In this document: positions 27,511 to 37,174 of the stretch, one piece after another | Position numbering within the stretch: position 1 is the first letter of the stretch | Layout: each line of letters starts with the position of its first letter | Origin: Ferrimonas aestuarii | Lineage (GTDB): Bacteria; Pseudomonadota; Gammaproteobacteria; Enterobacterales; Shewanellaceae | Direction: 5' to 3' | Assembly: GCF_005116665.1 (NCBI RefSeq) | Contig: NZ_SWCJ01000004.1 | Coordinates: forward strand, 124,001-188,000 | Length of the DNA stretch: 64,000 bases | Made by a program: the position numbers and the translations under genes | Notes under the pieces: generated by a model | What the model was told of the DNA's origin: nothing | The model's database searches: none | What the model saw: the letters and a program-made list of their open reading frames with translations, nothing else

Positions 27511-27545
27511 AAAAGAAAAAGGGATACCCATGGGTATCCCTTTAT
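27511..27545 (-). terminator. terminator of the cytochrome c peroxidase gene
   Basis: A 20-bp perfect palindrome (GGGATACCCA / TGGGTATCCC) flanked by TTTTT on the minus strand, 20 bp after the stop. Confidence 0.85.
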
Positions 27546-27564
27546 AATTTCTGCTTAACGAGGT

Positions 27565-28542
27565 TTAGTCTGCAAACGGCGCTGGCTCTGGCGTTGCAGC
27601 CACTGACGGTGGCAACAGCGGCAATGTGATTGCAGGCTGCTTCCCGGTCAGGGTCTTTAAGAATGCGGTGATCTTCTCCGCATCACCATCGCTCAATTCA
27701 CGCCCTAACTGCACCCGCTGCATAGTAATCACCGCCTGCTTCAGGTCGTAAGTGGAACCATCATGGAAGTAGGGGTAGGTCAGCTCAATATTACGCAGCG
27801 TTGGTACCTTAAACACCATGCGATCGTGCTCTTTACCGGTTACGTCCACACGCCCTTGAGCTGGGTTAGTGGTTTCAAATGGCTGCATCAAGCCCATCTT
27901 CTGATACATGGTGCCACCGGCAGCAGGGCCGTTGTGACAGGCAGCACAGCCGTTAGATTTAAACAGTGCGTAGCCCTGTTTCTCTTCTGCGGTAATGGCC
28001 TCTTTATCGCCTTTAAGCCACAAATCGAAGCGGCTATCTGGCGTTACTAAGGTCTCTTCGAAGCGAGCGATGGCGTCGGTTACGCGCTCCAGATCGATGT
28101 TGTCATCACCATAAACCCCTTCAAAGCTGGCACGGTATCCAGGAATCGAGCGCAGCACATCCAGCGCCAACTCATGCTTTAGTGCCATCTCTTTTGGATT
28201 GGCAATAGGGCCAGCAGCTTGCTCCTGCAGATCCGCAGCACGGCCATCCCAAAACTGCGCCAGCATATAGCGAGAGTTCAGCACAGTTGGGGCGTTGATT
28301 GGACCCTCTTGCCAGTTATGGCCGATGGAAGTTGGCAAGATATCCACACCACCTAGGCTTAAGTTGTGGCAGCTATTACAGGATAGAAAGCCCGATTTAG
28401 ACAAACGCGGCTCAAAAAACAGCTGCTTGCCAAGCTCCACCTTAGCTGGGTTATCCACCTTAACGGCTTCAATAGGTTGAATTGGCTCGCCAGCCATCGC
28501 TGCGCCACTGACTAAAGATGCAATCAACGCCACGTATTTCAT
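27565..28542 (-). CDS. ccpA: di-heme cytochrome c peroxidase
   Basis: A 325-residue periplasmic enzyme that reduces hydrogen peroxide with electrons from cytochromes. A signal peptide (cut near residue 17) is followed by two c-type haem sites, CNSCH (55-59) and CAACH (199-203), and the GPxANPKEM segment of the bacterial peroxidase family. A Pro/Ala-rich C-terminal tail (about 305-325) is unusual and may be a flexible linker. GAGGGA precedes the ATG. The FNR box at 28650-28663 suggests expression under low oxygen, as for Shewanella CcpA. Confidence 0.93.
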   Translation of the reverse strand: MKYVALIASLVSGAAMAGEPIQPIEAVKVDNPAKVELGKQLFFEPRLSKSGFLSCNSCHNLSLGGVDILPTSIGHNWQEGPINAPTVLNSRYMLAQFWDGRAADLQEQAAGPIANPKEMALKHELALDVLRSIPGYRASFEGVYGDDNIDLERVTDAIARFEETLVTPDSRFDLWLKGDKEAITAEEKQGYALFKSNGCAACHNGPAAGGTMYQKMGLMQPFETTNPAQGRVDVTGKEHDRMVFKVPTLRNIELTYPYFHDGSTYDLKQAVITMQRVQLGRELSDGDAEKITAFLKTLTGKQPAITLPLLPPSVAATPEPAPFAD

Positions 28543-28649
28543 GGGTAGTCCCTCTATGAGTTAAGATTCATAGCCAGTCTATTCCCACATAGTAATTAGG
28601 GATATCGATTAGATACGATTGGAACAATCGCCTGATGAAGGTTCATTCA

Positions 28650-28663
28650 TTGATTTAAATCAA
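28650..28663. promoter_or_regulatory. FNR (EtrA) box
   Basis: TTGATTTAAATCAA is a perfect match to the FNR consensus TTGAT-N4-ATCAA. Its centre is 114 bp before the ccpA start codon, suitable for activation of ccpA in low oxygen. Confidence 0.85.
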
Positions 28664-28718
28664 TAAATATTTGGTGGATTCATGGTGGTTACTCTGAACA
28701 AACCCAACCAAAGCGTGA

Positions 28719-29078
28719 TCAGAATCGCTTTTCGGGTCGAGCAAAGTAACCTACTGGAAGCAGGTCATTACCGTCAAATCGAAACACCGACTGCATCAAC
28801 ACATGATCCTTAAGGCGTCTGGTATTCAACAACACCACACCTTCGGGCAGCGCCACCACACTCTGAACTGGGCCATCCAACTGCAGGCTGATCTCCGCCA
28901 GCATGGTCTCGCCTTGGGTTACCATTAGTCGACCCCAATGCTTACCCACAAGGGAACGAACCTCATACACCATCAAGGTTTGAGATTCGCCGAAGGGGTG
29001 CTCAGACTTCCATAACTCCTGAGCCACCGCAGGCAAAGAAATTACAAGCCAAACAAGAACGAGCAGGTTTCTAAACAT
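28719..29078 (-). CDS. hypothetical secreted protein
   Basis: 119 residues with a clear signal peptide (MFRNLLVLVWLVISLPAVAQ). The mature part is rich in beta-strand patterns, has no Cys and no motif that I recognise. It is followed at the far side by the FNR box and ccpA; spacing and the intervening promoter make cotranscription unlikely. Codon use and signal peptide support it as a real gene. Confidence 0.6.
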   Translation of the reverse strand: MFRNLLVLVWLVISLPAVAQELWKSEHPFGESQTLMVYEVRSLVGKHWGRLMVTQGETMLAEISLQLDGPVQSVVALPEGVVLLNTRRLKDHVLMQSVFRFDGNDLLPVGYFARPEKRF

Positions 29079-29091
29079 AGTCTCAAGAATA

Positions 29092-29122
29092 CAAAAAAAG
29101 GCAGCTAAGTCAGCTACCTTTT
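29092..29122 (-). terminator. terminator of the malic enzyme gene
   Basis: An imperfect stem (GGTAGCTG / AGCTGCC-type arms, one mismatch) with an ACTT-type loop, followed on the minus strand by seven T residues, about 32 bp beyond the stop. Confidence 0.8.
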
Positions 29123-29154
29123 CGAAAATTTAATGTTCTATCGAATCAACAGTA

Positions 29155-30402
29155 TTAGTCGATCATGTAGTGATCTGGCATGGCTTCCAGTTCCGCTACA
29201 CCAGACTCAATGGCAGCTTTAGCCACCGCTTTGGCCACTCGAGGTAGCAGACGCGGGTCCATCGGCTTAGGCAGAACATAATCACTGCCAAACTCCAAGC
29301 TCTCCACCTTGTAAGCGTCTAACACGTTTTGAGGCACAGGCTCTTTGGCCAATTGGCGAATCGCTTCTACCGCGGCCACTTTCATCTCACTGTTGATGGC
29401 ACGAGCGCGAACGTCTAGGGCACCACGGAAGATGAATGGGAAGCACAGTACGTTGTTCACCTGGTTCGGATAATCACTGCGGCCAGTACCCATGATCACA
29501 TCCGGACGAACCGCCATGGCCAATTCAGGCTTGATTTCAGGATCTGGGTTAGAGCAAGCAAACAACACCGGCTTATCCGCCATCAACTTCACTTGATCCT
29601 CAGTAAGCAGATCTGGACCGGATACCCCCACGAACACATCGGCGTCTTGAATCACGTCGGTCAAAGTGCGCTGATCGGTATTATTGGCAAACAGCTTTTT
29701 ATATTCATTCAGATCTTCACGGCGAGTGTGGATAACGCCTTTACGGTCCAGCATGTAGATCTTTTCGCGAACCGCACCACAGGTAATCAACAGCTCCATA
29801 CATGCGATGGCTGCAGCGCCAGCACCAAGGCAAACGATCTTAGCGTCTTCCAGCTTTTTGCCTTGAATCTCCAAAGCATTCAACATGCCCGCTGCGGTAA
29901 CGATGGCGGTACCATGTTGGTCATCATGGAATACAGGAACCTGACAACGCTCAATCAGTTGACGCTCAATCTCAAAACACTCTGGAGCTTTAATGTCTTC
30001 TAGGTTGATGCCACCGAAGGTGTCCGCAATATTGGCCACGGTATCGATGAACTCTTCTTGAGTGCGATGCTTCACTTCGATATCGATGGAGTCAATGTTG
30101 GCGAAACGCTTAAACAACAGAGCCTTACCTTCCATTACCGGCTTAGATGCCAGCGGGCCAAGGTTACCTAAACCCAAAATAGCGGTGCCGTTGGTGATAA
30201 CCGCTACCGTATTACCTTTGTTGGTGTATTTGTATGCATCACTCGGATTCGCCGCGATCTCACGTACCGGCTCAGCCACACCAGGGCTGTAGGCCAGTGC
30301 CAAATCATGTTGAGTTTCGGCAGATTTAGTAAGGGCAACACTGATTTTCCCTGGTACAGGTTGAGCATGGTATTCCAGGGCTTGTTCTCGAAGATCTGAC
30401 AT
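29155..30402 (-). CDS. malic enzyme (oxaloacetate-decarboxylating, NAD(P))
   Basis: A 415-residue enzyme converting malate to pyruvate and CO2 with NAD(P)H. The N-terminal catalytic half holds SPGVAEPV, the tyrosine/lysine region around GNLGPLASKPVMEGKA, and FHDDQHGTAI (metal binding); the second half begins with the nucleotide loop CLGAGAAAIA. It lacks the phosphotransacetylase-like C-terminal domain of long MaeB proteins, so it is the short bacterial form. The ATG at 30402 is preferred over a TTG fifteen bases upstream. NAD versus NADP preference cannot be told from sequence. Confidence 0.93.
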   Translation of the reverse strand: MSDLREQALEYHAQPVPGKISVALTKSAETQHDLALAYSPGVAEPVREIAANPSDAYKYTNKGNTVAVITNGTAILGLGNLGPLASKPVMEGKALLFKRFANIDSIDIEVKHRTQEEFIDTVANIADTFGGINLEDIKAPECFEIERQLIERCQVPVFHDDQHGTAIVTAAGMLNALEIQGKKLEDAKIVCLGAGAAAIACMELLITCGAVREKIYMLDRKGVIHTRREDLNEYKKLFANNTDQRTLTDVIQDADVFVGVSGPDLLTEDQVKLMADKPVLFACSNPDPEIKPELAMAVRPDVIMGTGRSDYPNQVNNVLCFPFIFRGALDVRARAINSEMKVAAVEAIRQLAKEPVPQNVLDAYKVESLEFGSDYVLPKPMDPRLLPRVAKAVAKAAIESGVAELEAMPDHYMID

Positions 30403-30737
30403 TCTTGTTTTTTCCAATCACAAGGTACATAGGTAGGGTCGTTGCAACCTTACTCTCCTGAAGCGGATTTGCAACCGATGCGATCATTAATTCTTGATAT
30501 AACGTGCTATTCCGACCAGTTTCATTGCCAATAGGGAAAAAGTAAAAGAGTTAGCGCCTTTAATTCAGAAAAAGTGACAAAAGGAAGTTGAAATAACTCC
30601 TTTGGTAATAAGTAATTACCTATTGTTAGGTGAAGCTGACCTTACAACCACGGTTAAGTCATCATACCAATGAAATCTGGTCTAAAAAATACAAAAAAGC
30701 GCCATTAAAAGGCGCTTTTTCTTTAATTATGTTCGGA
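30403..30737. other. intergenic region between malic enzyme and OmpA-family genes
   Basis: 335 bp containing the malic enzyme promoter region and the OmpA-gene terminator. It also contains an inverted repeat GGTAAT-AAGTA-ATTACC at 30604-30620, a possible regulator site. No convincing small gene. Confidence 0.45.
30693..30722 (-). terminator. terminator of the OmpA-family gene
   Basis: Stem AAAAGCGCC / GGCGCTTTT with a 7-nt loop and T-rich continuation on the minus strand (poly-A at 30685-30698), just past the stop. Confidence 0.88.
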
Positions 30738-31739
30738 TTATTTCATACCAAACAGGTTTACCGTTACCTTACGCTCACTGCGATCAATATTGATGGTCGC
30801 GCCCTCCTCTCCAACCGACAGGATCTCGACTCGGCTCGCACCAATATTATGCTGCTCCACTAAGGTATCTCGTACGTGCTCGGCACGGCGTAATCCCAAT
30901 TTTTGGTTGTAGGCAGCGTTACCAACTTTATCGGTATGACCAACCAGTTCAGCCCTGACCTCAGGATGCGCCTTCATGTAGCGACCAATGTCGGATAACT
31001 TATCGGCCTCATCGCCGGCAACAATATCAGAATCGAGATCAAAATAGAGTACTGTGGAAGGTGCAACCTCTTTTACTGGCGGTGGCGGAGGAACCGGCTT
31101 TGGCTCAGGTTTTGGTTCAGGCTCAACTACGGGTTCAGGTTTGGCGGCGACCACTGGTGCAGGCTTTGCACCGAAATGGTAACTCAATTGCAGCCCCCAA
31201 TAATGGCTGCTTACCGTATTTGCCATTGATCCAGGATCCATGTCCATAAAATGACGGTAGCGCACCCCCAGTTCCCAATCTTGGCTGAGCTTATAGGTCA
31301 CCCCAGCGCCAAGGTAAGGCTGAATGCCATCATCACTATTACTGAAGGTTGGCGTATCCACTTCGACGTCATACCAAAAGCCGCCAATTTCAGCATTGAA
31401 ATCCAATCGCTCCATGATCGGCAGGTTACCAACGATACCAAAACGAACTCCTGAGCCATCGGTATTGCGGCTACTGAGCTGATCACTCCAATCCGCTTCG
31501 CCCAAATCCACATAGCCAAGCTCTAAGCCGACATTCGGATTAAAGCGGTAGCCACCGAAAATATCCCAAGCAAAATCATTATCGTCGCAAGATAGATCCC
31601 CTGTACCAGTGTCAGGGCAAACTCCTTGCCAGTCATTTTGACCAAGCCCCACCCCCAAGTACCAAGGGTTGTGAGAGTCGGCTACAGCTACTGAGGAGGC
31701 TCCCAGCAGCAACAGTGCGGTAACAGCTGAACGTTTCAT
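30738..31739 (-). CDS. OmpA-family outer-membrane protein
   Basis: 333 residues: a signal peptide (to about 21), an eight-strand OmpA-type beta barrel (about 23-195), a Pro/Glu/Lys-rich hinge (about 200-228) and a C-terminal OmpA domain that binds peptidoglycan, with LYFDLDSD and the ELVGHTDKVGNAAYNQKLGLRR helix (its Asp and Arg contact diaminopimelate). It links outer membrane to cell wall. AAAGGAG precedes the ATG at 31739; an earlier in-frame start would precede a non-signal sequence. Single-gene unit with its own terminator. Confidence 0.93.
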   Translation of the reverse strand: MKRSAVTALLLLGASSVAVADSHNPWYLGVGLGQNDWQGVCPDTGTGDLSCDDNDFAWDIFGGYRFNPNVGLELGYVDLGEADWSDQLSSRNTDGSGVRFGIVGNLPIMERLDFNAEIGGFWYDVEVDTPTFSNSDDGIQPYLGAGVTYKLSQDWELGVRYRHFMDMDPGSMANTVSSHYWGLQLSYHFGAKPAPVVAAKPEPVVEPEPKPEPKPVPPPPPVKEVAPSTVLYFDLDSDIVAGDEADKLSDIGRYMKAHPEVRAELVGHTDKVGNAAYNQKLGLRRAEHVRDTLVEQHNIGASRVEILSVGEEGATINIDRSERKVTVNLFGMK

Positions 31740-32086
31740 ACCATCTCCTTTGGGTGAAATATCGTCCACAGAACAGAAGCAGGCCACTTATTATGGTGAT
31801 GCAGGCATAGACCATGCTTAAGTGGACAACACAAGATCCACTAAACTTACTATTAGCCATTTAAACCTAGAGGCTAATTGATACTTTGCCAGAAGAAAGT
31901 GACGGAAAAATAGACAAATAACAAAGAAAGGTTAAAAAAGTCACTTCCGCGTGCTGTTCGCAGTTTGAAATGAAGCCTCGGCACCAAAACACCTATTGCT
32001 AGCCAACATGCCTGCCTAATCAAAAACCAAACCCCAGAAACGAAAAAAGGCACCCGTGGGTACCTTTTTCAAAGCTGCTTGGCTGC
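31740..32086. other. intergenic region upstream of the OmpA-family gene
   Basis: 347 bp holding the long promoter/leader region of the OmpA-family gene and the 3' end of rpmE. A short inverted repeat AGTGGA / TCCACT (31821-31842) is present. Long leaders are common for porins that are controlled by small RNAs, but no such site is provable here. Confidence 0.4.
32043..32069 (-). terminator. terminator of rpmE
   Basis: Stem GGTACCC / GGGTGCC (one mismatch) then T-run on the minus strand, 18 bp past the rpmE stop. Confidence 0.8.
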
Positions 32087-32302
32087 TTACTTCTTGGAAG
32101 AAAGTGCACCAAAACGCTTCTTGAACTTGTCCACACGGCCGCCGGTGTCCAGAACTTTTTGCTTACCGGTGTAGAATGGGTGACACTCAGAACATACGTC
32201 CAAGTGCAGGTCCTTACCTACGGTAGAGCGAGTTTTGATAACGTTACCGCAAGAGCAGTTAGCGTTGATTTCGGCGTACTCAGGGTGAATACCTTGTTTC
32301 AT
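32087..32302 (-). CDS. rpmE: 50S ribosomal protein L31, zinc form
   Basis: 71 residues, the normal length. It has the zinc-binding cysteines of the C+ type (CSC at 16-18 and CSEC near 37-40) and the HPFYTGKQK segment. The ATG at 32302 gives the canonical MKQGIHP start; a longer frame upstream is not real. Divergent from priA, as in many gammaproteobacteria. Confidence 0.96.
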   Translation of the reverse strand: MKQGIHPEYAEINANCSCGNVIKTRSTVGKDLHLDVCSECHPFYTGKQKVLDTGGRVDKFKKRFGALSSKK

Positions 32303-32495
32303 TTGGAAAACCTCGGTTAAGGCCGTATCGCTATCCGATCCAAAGCCGGACACCATACGTCGTTATTGACAATTTTAAGGCGCGTAATAGTACACGATGC
32401 AACCAGCCCCCGCAAGACTAATCCCCCAGTCAATGCCTCTGTTTCTGCGTGTACTTAAAGAGTGTGATAGATTGAGCCATCCCAGCCACTGACCA

Positions 32496-34700
32496 ATGAT
32501 GAGATCGCCTGTGTACATTCAGGTTGCCCTACCGCTGCCTCTACGCCAAAACTTCAGTTATCTACCACGAGAAGGTGAAGCGCTTCCTGAAACAGGATGC
32601 CGCGTTTCCGTGCCCTTTGGCCGACAATCACTGGTAGGCGTGGTGGTGGGACACAGCCAAGAGAGCGAGTTTGACCCCGCAAAACTCAAGCCAATCAATT
32701 CCGTATTGGACTCAGCTCCTTTGGTCACCGGGCAGTTGTGGAAACTGGCCAATCTTGCGGCGCGGTACTATTTCAGCCCTCTGGGCATGGTGCTTCAGCA
32801 GATGTTGCCGGTAAAGCTGCGCCAAGGGGAGTCCGCCGACGCCGCTCCAGTTAAAATCTGGCAGCTCACTGACGCTGGAAAACAGTGCCAGCTCGACACC
32901 CTCAAGCGAGCCTTTCAGCAGCAGCGTCTGCTGGCCTACCTGCAAACCAAAATCGAAATCGAAGACGTGGCGGTTTCTCAGCTCGAATTCAGCCGACAAG
33001 CACTCAAGGCGCTCGCAGACAAAGGGTTTATTACCGAAGGCGAACGCCAAATCAGTTTCGATACTAACTGGGCGAATAACTTTGAGCTGGGCGAAACCCC
33101 GCAAACCCTCAACCGTGAGCAAGCGGTGGCAGTAGCAACGGTTAATGGTGATGGCCTAAATTATGGCGCCTATCTACTGGAGGGGGTTACCGGTTCGGGG
33201 AAAACCGAAGTCTACCTGCACTTGATGGAGCCAGTCATTCGAGCCGGAAAATCGGTGCTGGTGTTGGTGCCGGAGATCGGCCTAACCCCGCAAACCATCG
33301 AGCGCTTTGCCCGCCGTTATCCTGTCCCCACCGGAGTACTTCACTCCGGCCTGAACGACAACGAGCGACTGCAGGTTTGGCAGCAGGCCAAAGCTGGTGC
33401 CTTAGGCATCATCATCGGAACCCGTTCGGCGCTGTTCACCGATCTGCCCAACTTAGGCATGATCATCATTGACGAGGAGCACGACTCCAGCTTCAAGCAG
33501 CAGGATGGCTTCCGTTATCACGGCCGAGATCTGGCGGTGATGCGAGCTAACCTGCACAACGTGCCGATCATTTTAGGCTCCGCCACCCCCTCCATTGAAA
33601 GCCTGCATAACATCAGCATCGGCAAATACCGCCGGCTGCAGCTAACTCGGCGAGCTGGCGTCGCCCGAGAAGTCAGCCAAGAGATTGTGGACCTGCGCTT
33701 GCAGAATTTAGACGCGGGTCTATCGGCCCAATTACTCACCAAGATGGAACAACACCTTGAGGCCGGCAATCAGGTGATGCTGTTCTTGAATCGCCGTGGT
33801 TTTGCCCCCGCTCTTCTGTGTCATGAGTGCGGTCACCTTCACGGCTGTAGCCGCTGCGATGCATTTTATACGGTGCATCAGAGTAGCAACCTGGTGCAGT
33901 GCCATCACTGCGGCAGCCAAAAGCGCCTGCCCCGTCAATGTGAAGAGTGCGGTTCAACCCAACTCTTTACTCAAGGCGTTGGCACCGAGCAGTTGGAGCA
34001 AGCCCTTGCGGCACGCTACCCACAATATCCCCTGGTGCGTATTGATCGCGACACCACTTCCCGCAAAGGCAGTTTGGACAAGCTGCTGGAAAAGATCCGC
34101 CGCGGAGAGGCGCGCATTTTGATTGGAACTCAGATGCTCGCCAAGGGCCACCACTTCCCTGATGTCACATTGGTGGGGCTATTGGACGTTGATGGCGCCC
34201 TATTCTCCGCCGACTTTCGGGCCTCAGAGCGATTGGCTCAGCTCTATATTCAGGTTGCGGGCCGAGCAGGACGAGCCAGCAAACCGGGAGAGGTGGTGCT
34301 GCAGACTCATCAGCCAGATCACCCACTGCTGCACCAACTGACTACCTTGGGATACGGCCCTTTCGCTGAAGCGGCACTCAAAGAGCGCCAAGAAGCACTG
34401 CTGCCGCCAGCGGGTCAGATGGCGATCCTACGGGCGGAGGCCAGCCACGCCCATCAAGCTCAGCAATTTTTGGCTGAAGCCAACCACTGTTTTGATCAAC
34501 TTGCCATTCAGCGTGTGGGCCCGATGCCTGCCCCCATGGAGCGCAAAGCCGGTAAATATCGATTGCATACACTACTGCTCGCCAATGACCGCAAACGGCT
34601 GCAACAGGCGATCGAATTGGCACTGCCAAAAATCGAAGCGTTGGCCTCTGGCAAGCGCTGTCGGTGGCACCTAGAGCGCGATCCGCAAGATTTATTGTAA
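32496..34700 (+). CDS. priA: primosomal protein N' (PriA helicase)
   Basis: A 734-residue 3'-5' helicase that restarts stalled replication forks. After the N-terminal DNA-binding domain come the helicase motifs GVTGSGKTEVY (Walker A), DEEHD (motif II) and GSATPS. Then there are paired zinc sites (CHECGHLHGCSRCD and CHHCGS with CEECGS) and the QVAGRAGR motif VI. Length is as in E. coli. It starts with two adjacent ATG codons, either of which could be used. Confidence 0.96.
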   Translation: MMRSPVYIQVALPLPLRQNFSYLPREGEALPETGCRVSVPFGRQSLVGVVVGHSQESEFDPAKLKPINSVLDSAPLVTGQLWKLANLAARYYFSPLGMVLQQMLPVKLRQGESADAAPVKIWQLTDAGKQCQLDTLKRAFQQQRLLAYLQTKIEIEDVAVSQLEFSRQALKALADKGFITEGERQISFDTNWANNFELGETPQTLNREQAVAVATVNGDGLNYGAYLLEGVTGSGKTEVYLHLMEPVIRAGKSVLVLVPEIGLTPQTIERFARRYPVPTGVLHSGLNDNERLQVWQQAKAGALGIIIGTRSALFTDLPNLGMIIIDEEHDSSFKQQDGFRYHGRDLAVMRANLHNVPIILGSATPSIESLHNISIGKYRRLQLTRRAGVAREVSQEIVDLRLQNLDAGLSAQLLTKMEQHLEAGNQVMLFLNRRGFAPALLCHECGHLHGCSRCDAFYTVHQSSNLVQCHHCGSQKRLPRQCEECGSTQLFTQGVGTEQLEQALAARYPQYPLVRIDRDTTSRKGSLDKLLEKIRRGEARILIGTQMLAKGHHFPDVTLVGLLDVDGALFSADFRASERLAQLYIQVAGRAGRASKPGEVVLQTHQPDHPLLHQLTTLGYGPFAEAALKERQEALLPPAGQMAILRAEASHAHQAQQFLAEANHCFDQLAIQRVGPMPAPMERKAGKYRLHTLLLANDRKRLQQAIELALPKIEALASGKRCRWHLERDPQDLL

Positions 34701-34711
34701 TCGCTGGCGAA

Positions 34712-34747
34712 AATACCAACATTTCTGCCTAACAAAGCGTTGGTATT
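34712..34747. repeat. hairpin between priA and argS
   Basis: 9-bp arms AATACCAAC / GTTGGTATT around an 18-nt loop, with no T-run. The ATACCAA ends recall the larger element at 37172-37345, so it may be a reduced copy, or simply an mRNA structure. Confidence 0.4.
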
Positions 34748-34821
34748 GACATATTTAGTCGTTAAAATAATCGGTTTGATTATTGCCGTATTTCCGGCTT
34801 GCCCCCTAGTTTTTCGGTGTC

Positions 34822-36573
34822 GTGATGAAACAACATATTCAGCAATTACTTGAGCAGACCGTCGCTCTCCTAAAGGAGCGTGAGATCATTCCAGCAGAGG
34901 CCGCGCCTCGAGTTCAGGTAGACCGAACCCGCGACAAGAGCCACGGCGATCTCGCCACTAACTTGGCGATGATGCTGGCTAAGCCAGCCAAGAAAAACCC
35001 TCGTGAGCTGGCGCAGCTGATCATCGATACCCTGCCAGCTTCCGAATTGGTGGCCAAAACCGAAATCGCTGGCCCAGGCTTTATCAACTTTTTCCTCGAT
35101 GCGGGCTGGTTGGGCAAACAGATCGAAGCCATTGCCGACAGCGACCGTGCCAACGTCAAAGCCGTTGACGCAGCGCAGACCATCGTTACCGACTACTCAG
35201 CTCCAAACGTGGCCAAAGAGATGGCCGTGCACCACATCCGCTCCACCGTAATTGGTGACGCGGTAACCCGAACCTTAGAGTTCCTAGGCCACAACGTGGT
35301 TCGCGCCAACCACATCGGTGACTGGGGCACCCAGTTCGGCATGCTGATCGCCTATCTGGAGAAGATGGAGAACGAGAGCGCCGCCGATATGGATCTGTCG
35401 GATCTGGAAGCCTTCTATCGTGAAGCCAAGAAAAACTACGATGACGACGCCGAGTTCGCCGAGCGCGCCCGTAACTACGTGGTGAAACTGCAAGGTGGTG
35501 ACGACTACTGCCTGACCATGTGGAAAAAACTGGTCGACATCACCATGGCGCAAAACCAAGCGATCTATGACCGCCTAAATGTCTCTTTGACCAACGACAA
35601 CGTCATGGGCGAATCCCTGTACAACTCCATGCTGCCAGAGGTAGTTGCGGATCTGAGTGAGCAGGGCTTGGCCGTAGAAGACGACGGCGCCACCGTGGTG
35701 TTCCTAGACGAATTCAAAGGCAAAGACGGCAACGCCATGGGCGTCATCATCCGTAAACGTGACGGTGGCTTCCTATACACCACCACCGACATTGCGGCTG
35801 CTAAGTACCGTGTCGATAACTTCAGTGCCGATCGCATCTTGTACTTCATCGACTCCCGTCAAGCGCAGCACCTGCAGCAAGCTTGGCTGATCGCTCGCAA
35901 AGCCGGTTATCTGCCAGAAACCACCACGACTGAGCACTGTGCGTTTGGCATGATGCTGGGTAAAGATGGCAAGCCATTTAAAACCCGTTCTGGCGGCACC
36001 GTTAAGTTGGCGGATCTGCTGGAAGAAGCACACCAGCGCGCCATCAAGCTGATCGGCGACAAAAACCCAGATCTGCAGGGCGAAGAGTTAGAATCCATCG
36101 CCTCCACCGTGGCCATGGCGTCAGTGAAATACTCGGATCTGTCCAAGAACCGCACCACCGACTACGTATTCGATTGGGACAACATGCTGACCTTCGAAGG
36201 CAATACCGCACCTTACATGCTGTACGCCTTCAGCCGCATCCAATCGATTTTCCGCAAAGCGGGCGTAAACGCCGCCGAGCTTAACGGCACCATCACCCTA
36301 AACCATGAAAAAGAGGAAGCGCTGGCACAGAAACTGGTACAGCTGAACGATACCGTTCACGCCGTAGCCAACAAAGGCATGCCACACATGATGTGCAGCT
36401 ACCTGTTTGAACTAGCGGGTGCCTTCATGAGCTTCTACGAAGCCTGCCCAATCAACAAAGATGACGTCAGCGCCGAAGACAAGGCCAGCCGACTGCGTCT
36501 GTGTGCAGCCACAGCCAACACCCTGAACGTTGGCCTGAACCTGCTGGGCATCAACACGTTGGAGCGCATGTAA
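34822..36573 (+). CDS. argS: arginyl-tRNA synthetase with unusual HIGH motif
   Basis: A 583-residue class I synthetase. The N-terminal Add1 domain (to about 115), the catalytic domain with [28 protein letters not shown] and [17 protein letters not shown] (the site equivalent to KMSK in ArgRS), and the C-terminal anticodon-binding domain ending LGINTLERM are all present at normal length. The HIGH motif is odd. Where E. coli has EMHVGHLRST, this protein has [10 protein letters not shown] (134-141 region), so the first His is Ala135 and the Gly is His137. The DNA is unambiguous (ATG GCC GTG CAC CAC). It is probably the sole essential ArgRS, since everything else is intact. Confidence 0.94.
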   Translation: MMKQHIQQLLEQTVALLKEREIIPAEAAPRVQVDRTRDKSHGDLATNLAMMLAKPAKKNPRELAQLIIDTLPASELVAKTEIAGPGFINFFLDAGWLGKQIEAIADSDRANVKAVDAAQTIVTDYSAPNVAKEMAVHHIRSTVIGDAVTRTLEFLGHNVVRANHIGDWGTQFGMLIAYLEKMENESAADMDLSDLEAFYREAKKNYDDDAEFAERARNYVVKLQGGDDYCLTMWKKLVDITMAQNQAIYDRLNVSLTNDNVMGESLYNSMLPEVVADLSEQGLAVEDDGATVVFLDEFKGKDGNAMGVIIRKRDGGFLYTTTDIAAAKYRVDNFSADRILYFIDSRQAQHLQQAWLIARKAGYLPETTTTEHCAFGMMLGKDGKPFKTRSGGTVKLADLLEEAHQRAIKLIGDKNPDLQGEELESIASTVAMASVKYSDLSKNRTTDYVFDWDNMLTFEGNTAPYMLYAFSRIQSIFRKAGVNAAELNGTITLNHEKEEALAQKLVQLNDTVHAVANKGMPHMMCSYLFELAGAFMSFYEACPINKDDVSAEDKASRLRLCAATANTLNVGLNLLGINTLERM

Positions 36574-36576
36574 CCA

Positions 36577-37140
36577 ATGGCTACCCGGGATTACGCTAAG
36601 CGAGGCGGTCGTAAGCCTCGACGTGGCCGTAAAGCGGCTCCTAAACGGTCTTTTCCTTGGGTGGCCGCCGTTGCCGCATTGGCTTTGATTGGTGGCTTCG
36701 CCTATCTACTTTGGAACATCAGCGGCTCCTCAGACGAGGTGGTCGAACTTGAACCACAAACTCCTGTTGTTGAAGCTCCTAAACCCAAGATCAAGCCAAA
36801 AGAGGTCGACCCTCTGCCTGAGAAACCTCAGGAGACCTGGGAGTACATCGAGACCCTTCCAGAGCAGCAGATTGAAGTGGAAGTGCCAGAACAGAAGCTA
36901 GGTGGACCTTATCAGATGCAGTGTGGCTCGTTCCGCAAACAGAGCCAAGCTGAAGAGATGAAGGCCAAAATTGCCTTCTCAGGCCTAGAGGCTGAAGTTC
37001 GCCGCACCAAGGGTGACAATGGCGTGTGGTATCGGGTTCGCTTAGGTCCTTACGACCGTAAGCGCGTTGCCGACAGCGACAAAAACACCCTGAAACGGGC
37101 GGGTATCGCCACTTGCCAAGTTTGGTTGTGGACTAATTAA
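36577..37140 (+). CDS. ftsN: cell-division protein FtsN (SPOR domain)
   Basis: 187 residues: a short basic cytoplasmic tail (RGGRKPRRGRK), one membrane helix (about 28-48), a Pro/Glu/Lys-rich periplasmic linker and a C-terminal SPOR domain (about 108-187, beginning GGPYQMQCGSF) that binds denuded septal glycan. It starts 3 bp after argS, the order seen in Shewanella. Shorter than E. coli FtsN mainly in the linker. Confidence 0.88.
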   Translation: MATRDYAKRGGRKPRRGRKAAPKRSFPWVAAVAALALIGGFAYLLWNISGSSDEVVELEPQTPVVEAPKPKIKPKEVDPLPEKPQETWEYIETLPEQQIEVEVPEQKLGGPYQMQCGSFRKQSQAEEMKAKIAFSGLEAEVRRTKGDNGVWYRVRLGPYDRKRVADSDKNTLKRAGIATCQVWLWTN

Positions 37141-37150
37141 CTCTCTGACT

Positions 37151-37174
37151 AAAACGGGCGAAATCGCCCGTTTT
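37151..37174 (+). terminator. terminator after ftsN
   Basis: AAAACGGGCG / CGCCCGTTTT stem with a short AAAT loop, ten bases past the stop. Confidence 0.9.

Noticed and set aside
34701..34821. Strong sigma-70 promoter for argS at TTGACA (34746-34751)
   Set aside because: No acceptable -10 hexamer occurs 16-18 bp downstream.
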